Positions 17,289-26,328 of a stretch of DNA of 64,000 bases are shown here, in pieces. The stretch's first letter is position 1. Each line of letters opens with the position of its first letter. The translations under genes and the position numbers were made by a program. The notes under the pieces are model-generated. The model had not been told where the DNA came from, searched no databases, and saw only the letters and a program-made list of their open reading frames with translations. The DNA is from Streptomyces sp. NBC_00271 (GTDB lineage Bacteria; Actinomycetota; Actinomycetes; Streptomycetales; Streptomycetaceae): contig NZ_CP108070.1 of NCBI RefSeq assembly GCF_036178845.1, forward strand, positions 496,001 through 560,000, read 5' to 3'.

Positions 17289-18298
17289 CGGACGCGGGGA
17301 GCGTCGAGGCGCTCCCCGGCATGCGTCGCTTCAGCGCGCTGTTCGGGGCGGTCATCGCGCCCACCAGCTTCATCACCGGGCTGCTCTACTACTTCGGCCT
17401 CAACCAGGCCTACTGGTTCTACGCCTACTTCGGTGTTGACGCGACGATGCTCGGCCTCGGCACGACCGACTACCTGGTCATCAGCGTGGACTCCCTGTTC
17501 GTACCCATGGTGGTGACGGCCGCCGCGGGTCTCGTCGCCTTCTGGGGCCATGACCTGCTGCGCACCCGCCTCGCCGCGGGCGGCCGTGTGCGGGTGCTGG
17601 TCGTCCTGGTCCCCACCCTCGCCGGCATCGGGGCTCTCCTCGTCCTCGGCGGCCTATGGAGCGTGCTCGACGACCGGTTCTTCCTGCGCGCCCACCTCAC
17701 GGCGGCGCCGCTGAGCCTTGCCGCCGGAGTCGTCCTGCTGGCGTACACGCTGCAACTGCGTCGCCCCCTGCCAGTTGGCGCGTTCCGGCTCACCCGGCCG
17801 ACCCCTGCGGATGACGACGCTGACCCTTCCGAAGCCGACCGGCCCGACGACGTACGCCCCCAACCTCGTCCTCCAGAGCCTCGCCCCGACCGCCCGGAGT
17901 GGGCGTCCGTCGCCGAATGGGCGGTCGTCTTCGTGCTCGTCGGCCTGAGTCTGATCTGGGCCGCGAGCGACTACGCCGCCGCCGTCGGCCGAGGCCGCGC
18001 CCAGCAGTTGGCATCCCAGCTGGCCACCTCCACTGCGGTCGTGCTGCGCAGTGAGCGCAGCCTCGGCATCGACGCCCCCGGCAGCCGCGAACTCCGCTGC
18101 CGCGACACCAAGTCGGCATACCCATACCGCTATGAAGGCATGGTTCTGGTCATCCAGTCCGCCGACCAATACGTGTTGTTGCCGCAGAGCTGGACGCCGG
18201 ACACGGGAGTGGCTCTGGTCATCCCGCGTACCGACACGGTCCGCCTGGAGTTCGTGCCGTATGCCGCGCGCGGCACCCTCGGTCGCTCCACCTGTTGA
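17285..18298 (+). CDS. Polytopic membrane protein of unknown function
   Basis: 337 residues starting at an ATG that overlaps the lipoprotein stop (ATGA). Four hydrophobic segments lie in the first half (roughly FGAVIAPTSFITGLLYYFGL, VPMVVTAAAGLVAFWG, VLVVLVPTLAGIGALLVLGG, LAAGVVLLAYTL). A Pro/Asp/Arg-rich cytoplasmic loop comes next, then a fifth segment (WAVVFVLVGLSLIWAA) and an extracytoplasmic domain of about 100 residues with two Cys. I do not recognise the family. The coupling suggests it works with the lipoprotein in the envelope. Confidence 0.78.
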   Translation: MTDAGSVEALPGMRRFSALFGAVIAPTSFITGLLYYFGLNQAYWFYAYFGVDATMLGLGTTDYLVISVDSLFVPMVVTAAAGLVAFWGHDLLRTRLAAGGRVRVLVVLVPTLAGIGALLVLGGLWSVLDDRFFLRAHLTAAPLSLAAGVVLLAYTLQLRRPLPVGAFRLTRPTPADDDADPSEADRPDDVRPQPRPPEPRPDRPEWASVAEWAVVFVLVGLSLIWAASDYAAAVGRGRAQQLASQLATSTAVVLRSERSLGIDAPGSRELRCRDTKSAYPYRYEGMVLVIQSADQYVLLPQSWTPDTGVALVIPRTDTVRLEFVPYAARGTLGRSTC

Positions 18299-18802
18299 TC
18301 CCCGTATCTGCCCAGGGGGTGCCGATCACACAGCAGATCATGAGCCGCGGGGCGGCTGCGGCAAGAATGGGTACGTGGACAGCCCGGCCGTTGCCAACCA
18401 TTGACACTTCAGCAGGTCAGCGGACGGATCCTCCGATTCGGTAGGCCCTGACCCGCGTCGAAGTTCGCGTACCCGGCGGGCGAGGGCACCACGTCGGCGA
18501 GCGGGTGCGGCGCAAGGCCAAGCGGCTCGCCAAGGAGCAGGGTTGCCGTTTCGCGGCGTTGCATGCGCTGAACGGCGCCCAGGCTACGTTCCAAGACCGG
18601 TCTCGGCCCTATGAGCGCGGTAACCCCGGTCACGAGCCTCGGTGTCCTGCCCACAGCGGCCCCCACCCGGTATCGCGTCGTCGGCGTGAGCAGCGCCATC
18701 GAACGCGCTTTGAACCAGGCACCGAGCCCGATGAAGCCACCTGCCGGCGTACGCCTTTGGATGATCCGCCTTGGATGCGCCACGGAATACAGGTGAAGGT
18801 GC
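18299..18802. other. Stretch with no confident gene
   Basis: Overlapping frames on both strands (for example minus 18409-18783) show neither recognisable families nor RBSs. Possibly decayed sequence. Confidence 0.4.
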
Positions 18803-19351
18803 TCAGGGTTGGATGGGCTGGCCGGGAGGTCGGCTGGGGTCGTAATGCGCGCGGGCGAAGGCGTCGTTCGCGGTGTGGACTGCGTCGGATTGCGGCGGTG
18901 CCGGCCAGACGGTCATGGAGTGTTCCTCGATGGGGGCGTCGCCTTCGTGCGCATCGCCTTCATCTCGCCCGCGTGCCTGTACGCGGACGCGGTACCAGCC
19001 TGCCCCGGCCGTAGCGAAGTTCCCGGCGTCCTCCACGACGTCTCCGCCCCACCGGAACAGCCGCAGAACGCCGCTCGTGCTGCAGATACTCACGTCCACC
19101 ACGGTCTCCCACTCCTGCGCCGGCAGAGGTGGTTCACCCGCACACTGCTGGGTGGTCAGGCGTATCCAGCCGGTGTGCGTGCCCGCGAGCACCGTGAGGT
19201 GTTCTGGGCCTCCGGCCGCCAAGCTGTTTCCCGTGTAGATCCGCTCGACCGTGTCGGTGTCGTCGTATTCGGTGAGGAATTCGTCGCCCTGCAAGTAGTA
19301 CTGCCGGTACGAGACGAACATGCGATCTGAAGTCCAACTTGTGTAGCGCAT
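18803..19351 (-). CDS. Conserved-looking hypothetical protein
   Basis: 182 residues (or 172 from the internal ATG at 19321, MFVSYRQYYLQGDEFL). Composition is protein-like and mixed, with Trp/Tyr-rich beta-type strands (EWETVVDVSICSTSGVLRLFRWGG, GWYRVRVQARGRDEGD). There is no signal peptide or membrane segment. I do not recognise a domain. The even residue distribution and codon bias support a real gene. It stands alone, upstream and divergent of a LysR gene. Confidence 0.62.
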   Translation of the reverse strand: MRYTSWTSDRMFVSYRQYYLQGDEFLTEYDDTDTVERIYTGNSLAAGGPEHLTVLAGTHTGWIRLTTQQCAGEPPLPAQEWETVVDVSICSTSGVLRLFRWGGDVVEDAGNFATAGAGWYRVRVQARGRDEGDAHEGDAPIEEHSMTVWPAPPQSDAVHTANDAFARAHYDPSRPPGQPIQP

Positions 19352-19509
19352 CCATCAGATCATGCCCTGCGCCACTGACAGCGCGACGCCATCTCCGTAG
19401 GGTCGGTGACGGACATGGAGTAAACACGCCGCCTCCCGTGTTGTCACACCTATTACGACGATTGCAGCGAGGTGGTCCGCGGGCCGCCGCAGGGAGGGGA
19501 CGGGAGCCG

Positions 19510-20406
19510 ATGAGCCTTCGTCAGTTCGAGTACGCCCTGGCCGTTGCCGAAGAGGGCTCGGTGACGGCGGCGGCAGAGCTGCTGCACGTCGCTCAACCGT
19601 CGGTGTCCCAGCAGATCCGCGGCCTGGAACGGGAACTCGGTGTGAAGCTGTTCGCCCGCACGCCGACCGGACTGGTACCCACCGTGGTCGGCCGCGCGTT
19701 CCTGCGGGAGGCGGAGGGCGCGGTGAAGGCGTCGCGGCGGGCGAGGGCGACGGCGCGGGCCGGTGCCGATGAGCTGGCGGGCGAGCTGGTGGTCGCGGTG
19801 CAGATGGGCTTTGGCACGCGACAACTGCCGGGCGCGCTGAACGCGCTCCGCCGCCGCTTCCCGCGGCTGGAGGTCACCGTCTTCGAGGAGCCGAGTTCCG
19901 CCGAACTGGAACAACTGGGGCGCCGGGGCGTGTTGGACCTCGCCCTGATGGCGGCGTGCGAGCAGAGCCCCGCCGACGCCCACCACCTCGGCGACGAGGA
20001 GTTCGTCGTGGTGCTGGGCGCCGGACACCGGCAGCTCGCCGCGGACCGGGTCGAGCTGCGCGAGCTGGAGGGCGAGCCGTGGGTGAGATTCGACCGCGAC
20101 AGCGCGCTCGACGGCGTGCTGCTGAACGTGCTGCGGGACAACGGCCTGACCCCGACCACGGCCGCCCGCGTGTCCCAGACAGCGACGGCCGTGCGCTGGG
20201 CCGCCCACGGGCTGGGGGTGACGCTCGTCCCAGCCTCCACAGTGCCCCACGGTCACGAGCACCTCGCTCGCCCGGTGTTCCCCGTCGTGTCCCAGCCCGT
20301 CATCGCCGTGGTCCGGCAGAGCGCGGGCCCGGCGGAGACGGCCCTGCTCGAACTCCTGCGTCAGGAGACCTGGTCCGAATCGGCTTCCTTCTCACCGGTG
20401 TCGTGA
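19510..20406 (+). CDS. LysR family transcriptional regulator
   Basis: 298 residues. The N-terminal winged HTH is canonical (MSLRQFEYALAVAEEGSVTA, then LLHVAQPSVSQQIRGLE and ELGVKLFART). A LysR substrate-binding domain starts about residue 95 (ELVVAVQMGFGTRQLPGAL) and ends with a conserved VRWAAHGLGVTLVPAS segment. LysR proteins usually bind a small inducer and control a neighbouring operon. Its gene converges on the SDR at 20476-21246, a likely though unproven target. Confidence 0.9.
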   Translation: MSLRQFEYALAVAEEGSVTAAAELLHVAQPSVSQQIRGLERELGVKLFARTPTGLVPTVVGRAFLREAEGAVKASRRARATARAGADELAGELVVAVQMGFGTRQLPGALNALRRRFPRLEVTVFEEPSSAELEQLGRRGVLDLALMAACEQSPADAHHLGDEEFVVVLGAGHRQLAADRVELRELEGEPWVRFDRDSALDGVLLNVLRDNGLTPTTAARVSQTATAVRWAAHGLGVTLVPASTVPHGHEHLARPVFPVVSQPVIAVVRQSAGPAETALLELLRQETWSESASFSPVS

Positions 20407-20475
20407 CGGCCGAGAAGGAGGCGGGCGCCGCTGAATTCTTCGTGTCGAAACTGGCGTTCCCGAATGCCGTCGGCG

Positions 20476-21246
20476 TCAACCCCTGGGGAATTCACCGCCG
20501 TCCACGACGAGATTACTCCCGGTCAGCCAGCCCGCCCGGTCGGACATGAGGAACAGCATCGCGTGGGCGATGTCGTCGGGCTGACCATCGCGCCCGAGCG
20601 GCGGGGTGGTGTTGTCCTGGGCCGGCCCCGCGTCCAGACGCGCCCACTGCTCCCGCGTTGCTTCACCGCCGGGGGTGGCGGTTCTGCCGGGAGACACGGT
20701 GTTGACCCGGATTCCGAACGGGGCCAGCTCCGAGGCCAGTCCCCGGCTGTAGGCCTCCAGCGCCACCTTCGCCGCCACGTAGTGCAGGAACGGTGGTGGC
20801 GTGAGGGTGACCGCAGCGGAGGAGACGTGCACGATCACCCCCGAACGCCGTTCCCGCATCCCCGGTGCCAGCAGCGAGTCCAGCCGCACCGACGCCAGGA
20901 AGTTCAGGTCCAGCGCGTCCTGCCACTCCTCGTCGGGGATGGCCACGGCGCCGGCGTGCGGTCCCGCCCCACCCGCGTTGTGGACCAGGATGTCCACCCC
21001 GCCGAGCACCTCCTGCGCGGCCGCGGCGAGCGCCTCCGCTCCAGCCCGTGTCCGCACGTCGGCCTCCACGAAAGTGGCCCCCTCCGGAACTGTGCTCGTC
21101 GCCGACCTGGCGGTCGTGAGCACCTCGGCGCCCGCGTCCACGAGTTGGCGCACGACGGCCGCTCCGATTCCGCGAGAACCACCCGTGACCAGGGCCCGCT
21201 TTCCCGCGAGTTCTCGCGTTCCCGACCCGTTCTCGATCGTGGTCAT
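20476..21246 (-). CDS. SDR family NAD(P)-dependent oxidoreductase
   Basis: Classical SDR of 256 residues. Cofactor motif TGGSRGIGA, NNAG-equivalent HNAGG, catalytic Ser in VSSAAVT, and YVAAK (Tyr-x-x-x-Lys) are all present, as is the C-terminal GWLTGSNLVVDGG. The start at 21246 is chosen because GAGAGG sits at proper distance; an ATG 21 bases further up lacks an RBS. Substrate unknown. It converges with the LysR gene. Confidence 0.9.
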   Translation of the reverse strand: MTTIENGSGTRELAGKRALVTGGSRGIGAAVVRQLVDAGAEVLTTARSATSTVPEGATFVEADVRTRAGAEALAAAAQEVLGGVDILVHNAGGAGPHAGAVAIPDEEWQDALDLNFLASVRLDSLLAPGMRERRSGVIVHVSSAAVTLTPPPFLHYVAAKVALEAYSRGLASELAPFGIRVNTVSPGRTATPGGEATREQWARLDAGPAQDNTTPPLGRDGQPDDIAHAMLFLMSDRAGWLTGSNLVVDGGEFPRG

Positions 21247-21267
21247 GCCACCGGTCCTCTCAATCAT

Positions 21268-21701
21268 GTGTTCGTCCGCTCGACGGAAGAAGGATCGCCG
21301 TGCGCTGAGCGCGAATGTTCGGAGAATTCGCGGCCAGCACCTCGTCGAGCGGTTTCACGGTAGGTCCGGAATGGAACGACAGGCAAAGACGAAATATCAG
21401 CAGCTGCTATAGGGAATTCCTATGGCGCCCCGGCCCCGAGCCGGTGATCATGCGAGTGTCCAGGTCCCATGAATGCGGAGCGAATCCGCGCCCGCCCTGC
21501 ACACTCCGCGCCACCGTGCCGGGGGGCCAGGATTCAGTCTTCGGCATGCATTTTCTTGGAGCGGACAGAGGACGCCGTCCATCCAGAAGCTGTCACCCGT
21601 ACTGCCCCATCCCAGGGTTTCCGAACATGATCGGGTACTTCGAGGAGAAGAAGTGCCATGACGGCTGACAGCCGCCGAACCTGCGTCGGGAAGGAAAAGA
21701 C
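21268..21701. other. Divergent promoter region of two SDR genes
   Basis: No ORF supported. The near-palindrome ATAGGGAATTCCTAT (21409-21423) is a possible operator for a regulator of the divergent SDR genes. Confidence 0.4.
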
Positions 21702-22496
21702 ATGCGCCTGGACCTCACGGGACGGACCGCGTTGGTGACGGGATCCACCCAAGGCATCGGAGCCGCGATCGCGGCCGGACTCGCCCGGGCCGGCGCCCGG
21801 GTTGGAGTCAACGGACGCGACCGGGGCAGGGTCGAGGAGTCCATCAAACAGCTCAAAGCCGACGTGCCGGACGGCGACTTCCTTCCGGTCACCGCCGATG
21901 TCACGTCCGAGGAGGGCGTCGTCGCCGCCCGGGAAGCCCTATCGGACGTCGACATCCTCATCAACAATCTGGGCATCTTCGGTGCCAAGGACCCGTTGGA
22001 GATCACGGACGACGAATGGCGTCGCTACTTCGAAGTGAACGTGCTGGCCGCCGTCCGTCTCACCCGTACCTACCTGCCGCAGATGATCCAACGGGGGTGG
22101 GGCCGCGTCCAATACATCGCCAGCGACTCTGCAGTGGTGATCCCCGCCGAGATGATCCACTACGGCATGTCGAAGACCGCCCTGCTCGCGGTCAGCCGTG
22201 GCTTCGCCAAGCATGCGTCAGGGACCCGCGTCACCGTGAATTCCGTCATCGCCGGCCCTACCCACACCGCTGGTGTGGAGGATTTCGTGTACCAACTCGT
22301 CGACCGTGACCTCCCTTGGGACGAGGCACAGCGAGCCTTCATGCGCGAACACCGCCCGCAGTCGCTGCTGCAGCGCCTGATCGAACCCGAGGAGATCGCC
22401 AACATGGTGGTCTACCTGAGCTCCGACCTGGCGTCCGCCACCACAGGCGGCGCACTGCGGGTCGACGGAGGGTACGTCGATTCCATCCTCCCCTAG
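21702..22496 (+). CDS. SDR family oxidoreductase (3-oxoacyl-ACP reductase-like)
   Basis: 264 residues with TGSTQGIGAA near the N-terminus, NNLGIFG in place of NNAG, catalytic Ser in IASDSAVV, and YGMSK as the Tyr-x-x-x-Lys motif. The C-terminal ATTGGALRVDGGYVDSI is standard. The RBS GGAAAAGAC lies just upstream. It is the second intact SDR in 2 kb, divergent from the first. The natural substrate is not evident. Confidence 0.9.
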   Translation: MRLDLTGRTALVTGSTQGIGAAIAAGLARAGARVGVNGRDRGRVEESIKQLKADVPDGDFLPVTADVTSEEGVVAAREALSDVDILINNLGIFGAKDPLEITDDEWRRYFEVNVLAAVRLTRTYLPQMIQRGWGRVQYIASDSAVVIPAEMIHYGMSKTALLAVSRGFAKHASGTRVTVNSVIAGPTHTAGVEDFVYQLVDRDLPWDEAQRAFMREHRPQSLLQRLIEPEEIANMVVYLSSDLASATTGGALRVDGGYVDSILP

Positions 22497-22668
22497 GCCC
22501 TGCTCAAACGGCGCGGGACAGCGTTGAACAGCTCGTACTCAAACGCTCCGACCGCCACCTGCACCAGACAGCACCCCCGTTCCGTGTACCGGCCGTTGGT
22601 GCCCCTGTGATGGCGGGGTACCGGGCACGGCCGGGGGCCCGTCATCCGAACCGTTGGGGGCGGCACGG

Positions 22669-25440
22669 TCAGTGGAAGGCCGACCTCACGAGGTCCTGCT
22701 GTTCGCCGGCATGCCGGCGGGCAGAACCCACGGCTGGGGCCGGCGCCTGCGGGCGGCTGACGCATACGACGGGACGGCCCGCCGCCCGGTGCACATGGGG
22801 CCCCACGAAGGACCATGCACCTTGGTTCTCCGGCTCCTCCTGCACCCACCGCACCTCGGCCCCGGCGGGGAAACGGGCGAGTTCCGCGCCTAGTTCCTCC
22901 GTGGGGAACGGGTAGAGACGCTCCAGGCGGACGATCGCGGTGTCCGACAGACCGCCGCTTCGCCGATGGGCGTCCAGGTCGTAGAAGACCTTGCCCGAGC
23001 ACACCAGCACGCGCCTGATCCGGGCGGTGTCCGCCGTCTCATCCGGTATGACCGCACGGAACGCGCCCATCGTGAACTCCGTCAGCCCGGAGGCAGCCAC
23101 CTTCGACCGCAGCATCGACTTCGGCGTGAAGACGACCAGTGGCCTTCTGCGCTCGCCGAGCGCTTGCTGCCTGAGCAGATGGAAGTAGTTGCCCGGCAGG
23201 GAGGGCATGGCGACGGTCATGTTCCCCTGCGCGCAGAGCTGGAGGAACCGCTCGATCCTGCCGGAGGAGTGGTCGGGCCCCTGCCCTTCCAGGCCGTGCG
23301 GCAGCAACAGCGTCACCCCGGAGCGTTGGCCCCATTTCTGTTCGGATGACGCGATGTACTCGTCGATCACGGCCTGCGCTCCGTTGGCGAAGTCGCCGAA
23401 CTGGGCCTCCCACAGCACCAGAGCGTCGGGCCGCGCCAGTGAGTAGCCGTACTCGAAGGCCAACGCGCCCAGTTCCGACAACATCGAGTCGTAGGGTGCG
23501 AAGTCGGCGGCCCGCGAGCCGAGGGAGCTCAGTGGCGTGTGCTCCGCGCCGGTGCGCCGGTCGGTGAGCACGGCGTGCCGTTGGCCGAACGTGCCACGGC
23601 GGGAGTCCTGCCCGGCCAGCCGCACCGCAACCCCGTCCAGCAACAGGGAGCCGATGGCCAGTGTTTCCGCGGTGGCCCAGTCGATCGTTCCCGCATCCAG
23701 CGTCGTGGTCCGCCTCTGGAGCTGCGGAAGAACGCGCGCGTGCACGGTGAAACCTCCCGGCACAGCGGTCTGGGAAGCGATCACCTGGCGGGCGGCGGCC
23801 TCCGTGATCGCGGTCGCCGCCACGGAGGCGGCCGCATGCTGAGCGTTCACGGGGTTAATGGCGTTCAGGTGGTTCACGGAGTTCACAGGCTTCGGGGAGA
23901 GGGGCACCGGACGCGCCCGGGTCTGGGTGAAGGCCCGTTCGAGATGCCCCTGATAGTCCCGCAGGGCACCTTCCACCTGCCGCTCGGTGATGTCTCCCCG
24001 GCGGACAAGCGCCTCGGCGTACAGCTTGCGCACCGAAGCCCTGGCGTCGATGCGGTCGTACATCGCCGGCTGCGTGATGGAGGGATCATCGACCTCGCTG
24101 TGCCCGTGGCGCCGATAGCAGATCAGATCGACGACGACGTCCTTGTGGAACGCCTGACGATAGTCGAAGGCCAGGCGCGCGACCCGGACCACGGCCTCGG
24201 GGTCGTCTGCGTTGACATGGAAGATAGGGGCCTGGACCGTCCGTGCCACGTCGGTGGCGTATGCGCTCGAGCGGCCGTTGGCGGGCGAGGTGGTGAAGCC
24301 GAGCTGGTTGTTGATGACGATGTGAACCGTCCCGCCGGTGCGGTAGCCGGGCAGCTGGGACATGTTCAGCGTCTCGAAGACCACGCCCTGACCGGCGAAC
24401 GCGGCATCGCCATGGACGGCGATCGGCAGGACGGGGGCTTCCCCACCGTCTGCTGCCCTGTCCTGCTTGGCGCGCACCACCCCCTGGGCCACCGGCCCCA
24501 CGAGCTCCAGATGCGAGGGGTTCGCCACCACGCAGACGGCGATCACTCCGCCGTCCAACGCACGGTAGGTCCCTTCCGCACCGAGGTGGTACTTCACGTC
24601 GCCTGATCCCTGGACCGACCGGATGTCCACCGCATCCTCGAACTCATCGAAGATCTCCGCGTAGGACTTGCCGATGATGTTGGCCAGCACATTGAGCCGA
24701 CCCCGGTGTGCCATACCGATGACGGCTTCCCCCACCCCTTGCCCGATGCAGCGGAGCAGAAGAGCGTCGAGCAGCACGATCGCCGACTCGCCGCCTTCGA
24801 GCGAATACCGCTTCTGTCCCACGTACTTGGTCTGCAGGAATGTCTCGAAAGCCTCTGCCGCACCCAACCGGTAGAGAATCTGCAATTGTTCGGCGACGTC
24901 CGGCGGGGGCTGAGGCGATTCGATCCGCTGCTGGATCCAGCGGCGTTCTTGAGAGCTCTGGATGTGCATGTACTCGGTGCCGACGGTACGGCAGTACGAC
25001 TCCTGCAGCGCATTCAGCACATCGTGAAGCGTCATGATGGCCTGCCCCGAGAACCCGTCGACGACGAACTCTCTTTGCAGGTCATCGTCCCGGAGCCCGA
25101 ATGCCGTGAGCTCGAGTTCCGGATGCGCGGCCACCCGTCCTGCCGTGAGCGGGTCGGTATCGGCCACCAGATGTCCGCGGACTCGATACGCCTCGATGAG
25201 CGCGGCGACGCGGACTGCTTTGACGGCCGCGTCGTCCGTACTCTCCCGGGCGGTCGTCGCGCCGTCGCGCGCCTCTCGGCGGGCCGCGGGGATCGGGGAG
25301 GCGAACAACTCCCTCCAGGTGCGGTCGACCGAGCCGGGGTCGTGCAGGTATCGCTCGTACTGTTCGTCCACGAGCCATTCGTTGATGCCGAATTCCAGCC
25401 CGTGGAGTGCCGGCTGTCCGGCGCGTGATTGCGATGCCAC
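22669..25440 (-). CDS. 2-oxoglutarate dehydrogenase E1 component, stand-alone form
   Basis: 923 residues from a GTG at 25440. The N-terminus (FGINEWLVDEQYERYLHDP) is the typical E1o start. ThDP-domain landmarks follow: GMAHRGRLNVL, GDVKYHLG, NPSHLELVGPVAQG, HGDAAFAGQG, HINNQLGFTT-like IVINNQLGFTTSP and CYRRHGHSEVDDP. The C-terminal transketolase-like part has FGDFANGAQ and LLPHGLEGQGPDHSS. The main actinobacterial enzyme (Kgd/SucA) is about 1,200-1,280 residues with a fused E2-like domain; this copy lacks it, so it is probably a paralogue. A linker of Asn-Pro-Val-Asn repeats sits near residue 520. No E2 or E3 gene is adjacent. Confidence 0.9.
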   Translation of the reverse strand: MASQSRAGQPALHGLEFGINEWLVDEQYERYLHDPGSVDRTWRELFASPIPAARREARDGATTARESTDDAAVKAVRVAALIEAYRVRGHLVADTDPLTAGRVAAHPELELTAFGLRDDDLQREFVVDGFSGQAIMTLHDVLNALQESYCRTVGTEYMHIQSSQERRWIQQRIESPQPPPDVAEQLQILYRLGAAEAFETFLQTKYVGQKRYSLEGGESAIVLLDALLLRCIGQGVGEAVIGMAHRGRLNVLANIIGKSYAEIFDEFEDAVDIRSVQGSGDVKYHLGAEGTYRALDGGVIAVCVVANPSHLELVGPVAQGVVRAKQDRAADGGEAPVLPIAVHGDAAFAGQGVVFETLNMSQLPGYRTGGTVHIVINNQLGFTTSPANGRSSAYATDVARTVQAPIFHVNADDPEAVVRVARLAFDYRQAFHKDVVVDLICYRRHGHSEVDDPSITQPAMYDRIDARASVRKLYAEALVRRGDITERQVEGALRDYQGHLERAFTQTRARPVPLSPKPVNSVNHLNAINPVNAQHAAASVAATAITEAAARQVIASQTAVPGGFTVHARVLPQLQRRTTTLDAGTIDWATAETLAIGSLLLDGVAVRLAGQDSRRGTFGQRHAVLTDRRTGAEHTPLSSLGSRAADFAPYDSMLSELGALAFEYGYSLARPDALVLWEAQFGDFANGAQAVIDEYIASSEQKWGQRSGVTLLLPHGLEGQGPDHSSGRIERFLQLCAQGNMTVAMPSLPGNYFHLLRQQALGERRRPLVVFTPKSMLRSKVAASGLTEFTMGAFRAVIPDETADTARIRRVLVCSGKVFYDLDAHRRSGGLSDTAIVRLERLYPFPTEELGAELARFPAGAEVRWVQEEPENQGAWSFVGPHVHRAAGRPVVCVSRPQAPAPAVGSARRHAGEQQDLVRSAFH

Positions 25441-25848
25441 TGGGTGGATCGCCTTCTTTCCTCATTCGGAGTGACCGATGACGGACACGTCCGGACCGCC
25501 CGGTCGTCATTCATCGTGCCTGCGGGCTTCACTTCCGCTGGGTATCCGTCGTGGGGCGAAACCGTCCGACCGTTTCGCACCACCGACGCTATGGCATAGC
25601 GGGAGCCGAGCAAGACACCCAGGAATGCCATAACGCCGTCACATCAGGACATCGCAGCAGTGCGGCGGCCTCCGCGTGGAATGCTTCCACGCACAGCCGA
25701 ATCCTGATCATCGGCCGCCGCGCGCCCTGAGGTGAACAGCGGTTGCGGCACGCTCCGGCGGCGACACCAACCCCCGGATGAGACCCATACCAGGCGCGTA
25801 CAGCGCCGACACCGCTGACGTCACACATGGACAGGCAGGACAACAGGC
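25441..25848. other. Divergent intergenic region
   Basis: About 400 bases between the E1 gene and the DUF6884 gene; no supported ORF. It presumably contains both promoters. Confidence 0.45.
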
Positions 25849-26304
25849 ATGACAGCGAACGACTACCTCGACTGCTACCAACCCGAACTCGTCGTCATCC
25901 CGTGCGGCAGCCGCAAACTGGGCCGGCGCGCACGAGCGGCAGACCTGTATGTCGGCTCCTATCACCGTGCCTGCCGCAGGGCGGCTGACGCGCTGCGGCC
26001 CGACCGGCTGCTCATCCTCTCCGCGCGCTACGGCCTGCTCGACCTCGACGACGTCATCGACCCGTACGACACACCCCATGGCGCTGCCGACGCCATCACG
26101 GCCGAAGCCCTCCTGAAGCAGGCCACGGTGCGCGACATCGTGCTCCTCGACCCCGTTGTGGCCCTCGGCGGCGCCCGGCATGCCGGCCTCGTCCGCACCA
26201 TCTGGCCCCACGCCCGCACACCACTGGCCGGGACACGCGGCATGGGTGAGCAAATGGCCCGGCTCGCCATGCTGCGCAAGGGACACGAACAGCGGCTGAT
26301 GTGA
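25849..26304 (+). CDS. DUF6884 domain protein (YaaA/TgtA5-like fold)
   Basis: 151 residues. LVVIPCGSRKLGRRARAADLY at 14-34 and LILSARYGLLDLDDVIDPYD near 61-80 are the two signature stretches of DUF6884. Related domains occur in proteins linked to nucleobase or tRNA-guanine modification and in phage or plasmid contexts; the function of this one is unknown. The RBS AGGACAACAGGC precedes the ATG. It converges with the TDT transporter. Confidence 0.78.
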   Translation: MTANDYLDCYQPELVVIPCGSRKLGRRARAADLYVGSYHRACRRAADALRPDRLLILSARYGLLDLDDVIDPYDTPHGAADAITAEALLKQATVRDIVLLDPVVALGGARHAGLVRTIWPHARTPLAGTRGMGEQMARLAMLRKGHEQRLM

Positions 26305-26328
26305 CACCGCAGGCTGCGACAGAGCCGT

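Noticed and set aside
18409..18783. 124-codon minus-strand ORF
   Set aside because: No recognisable family and no better than the overlapping plus-strand frames.
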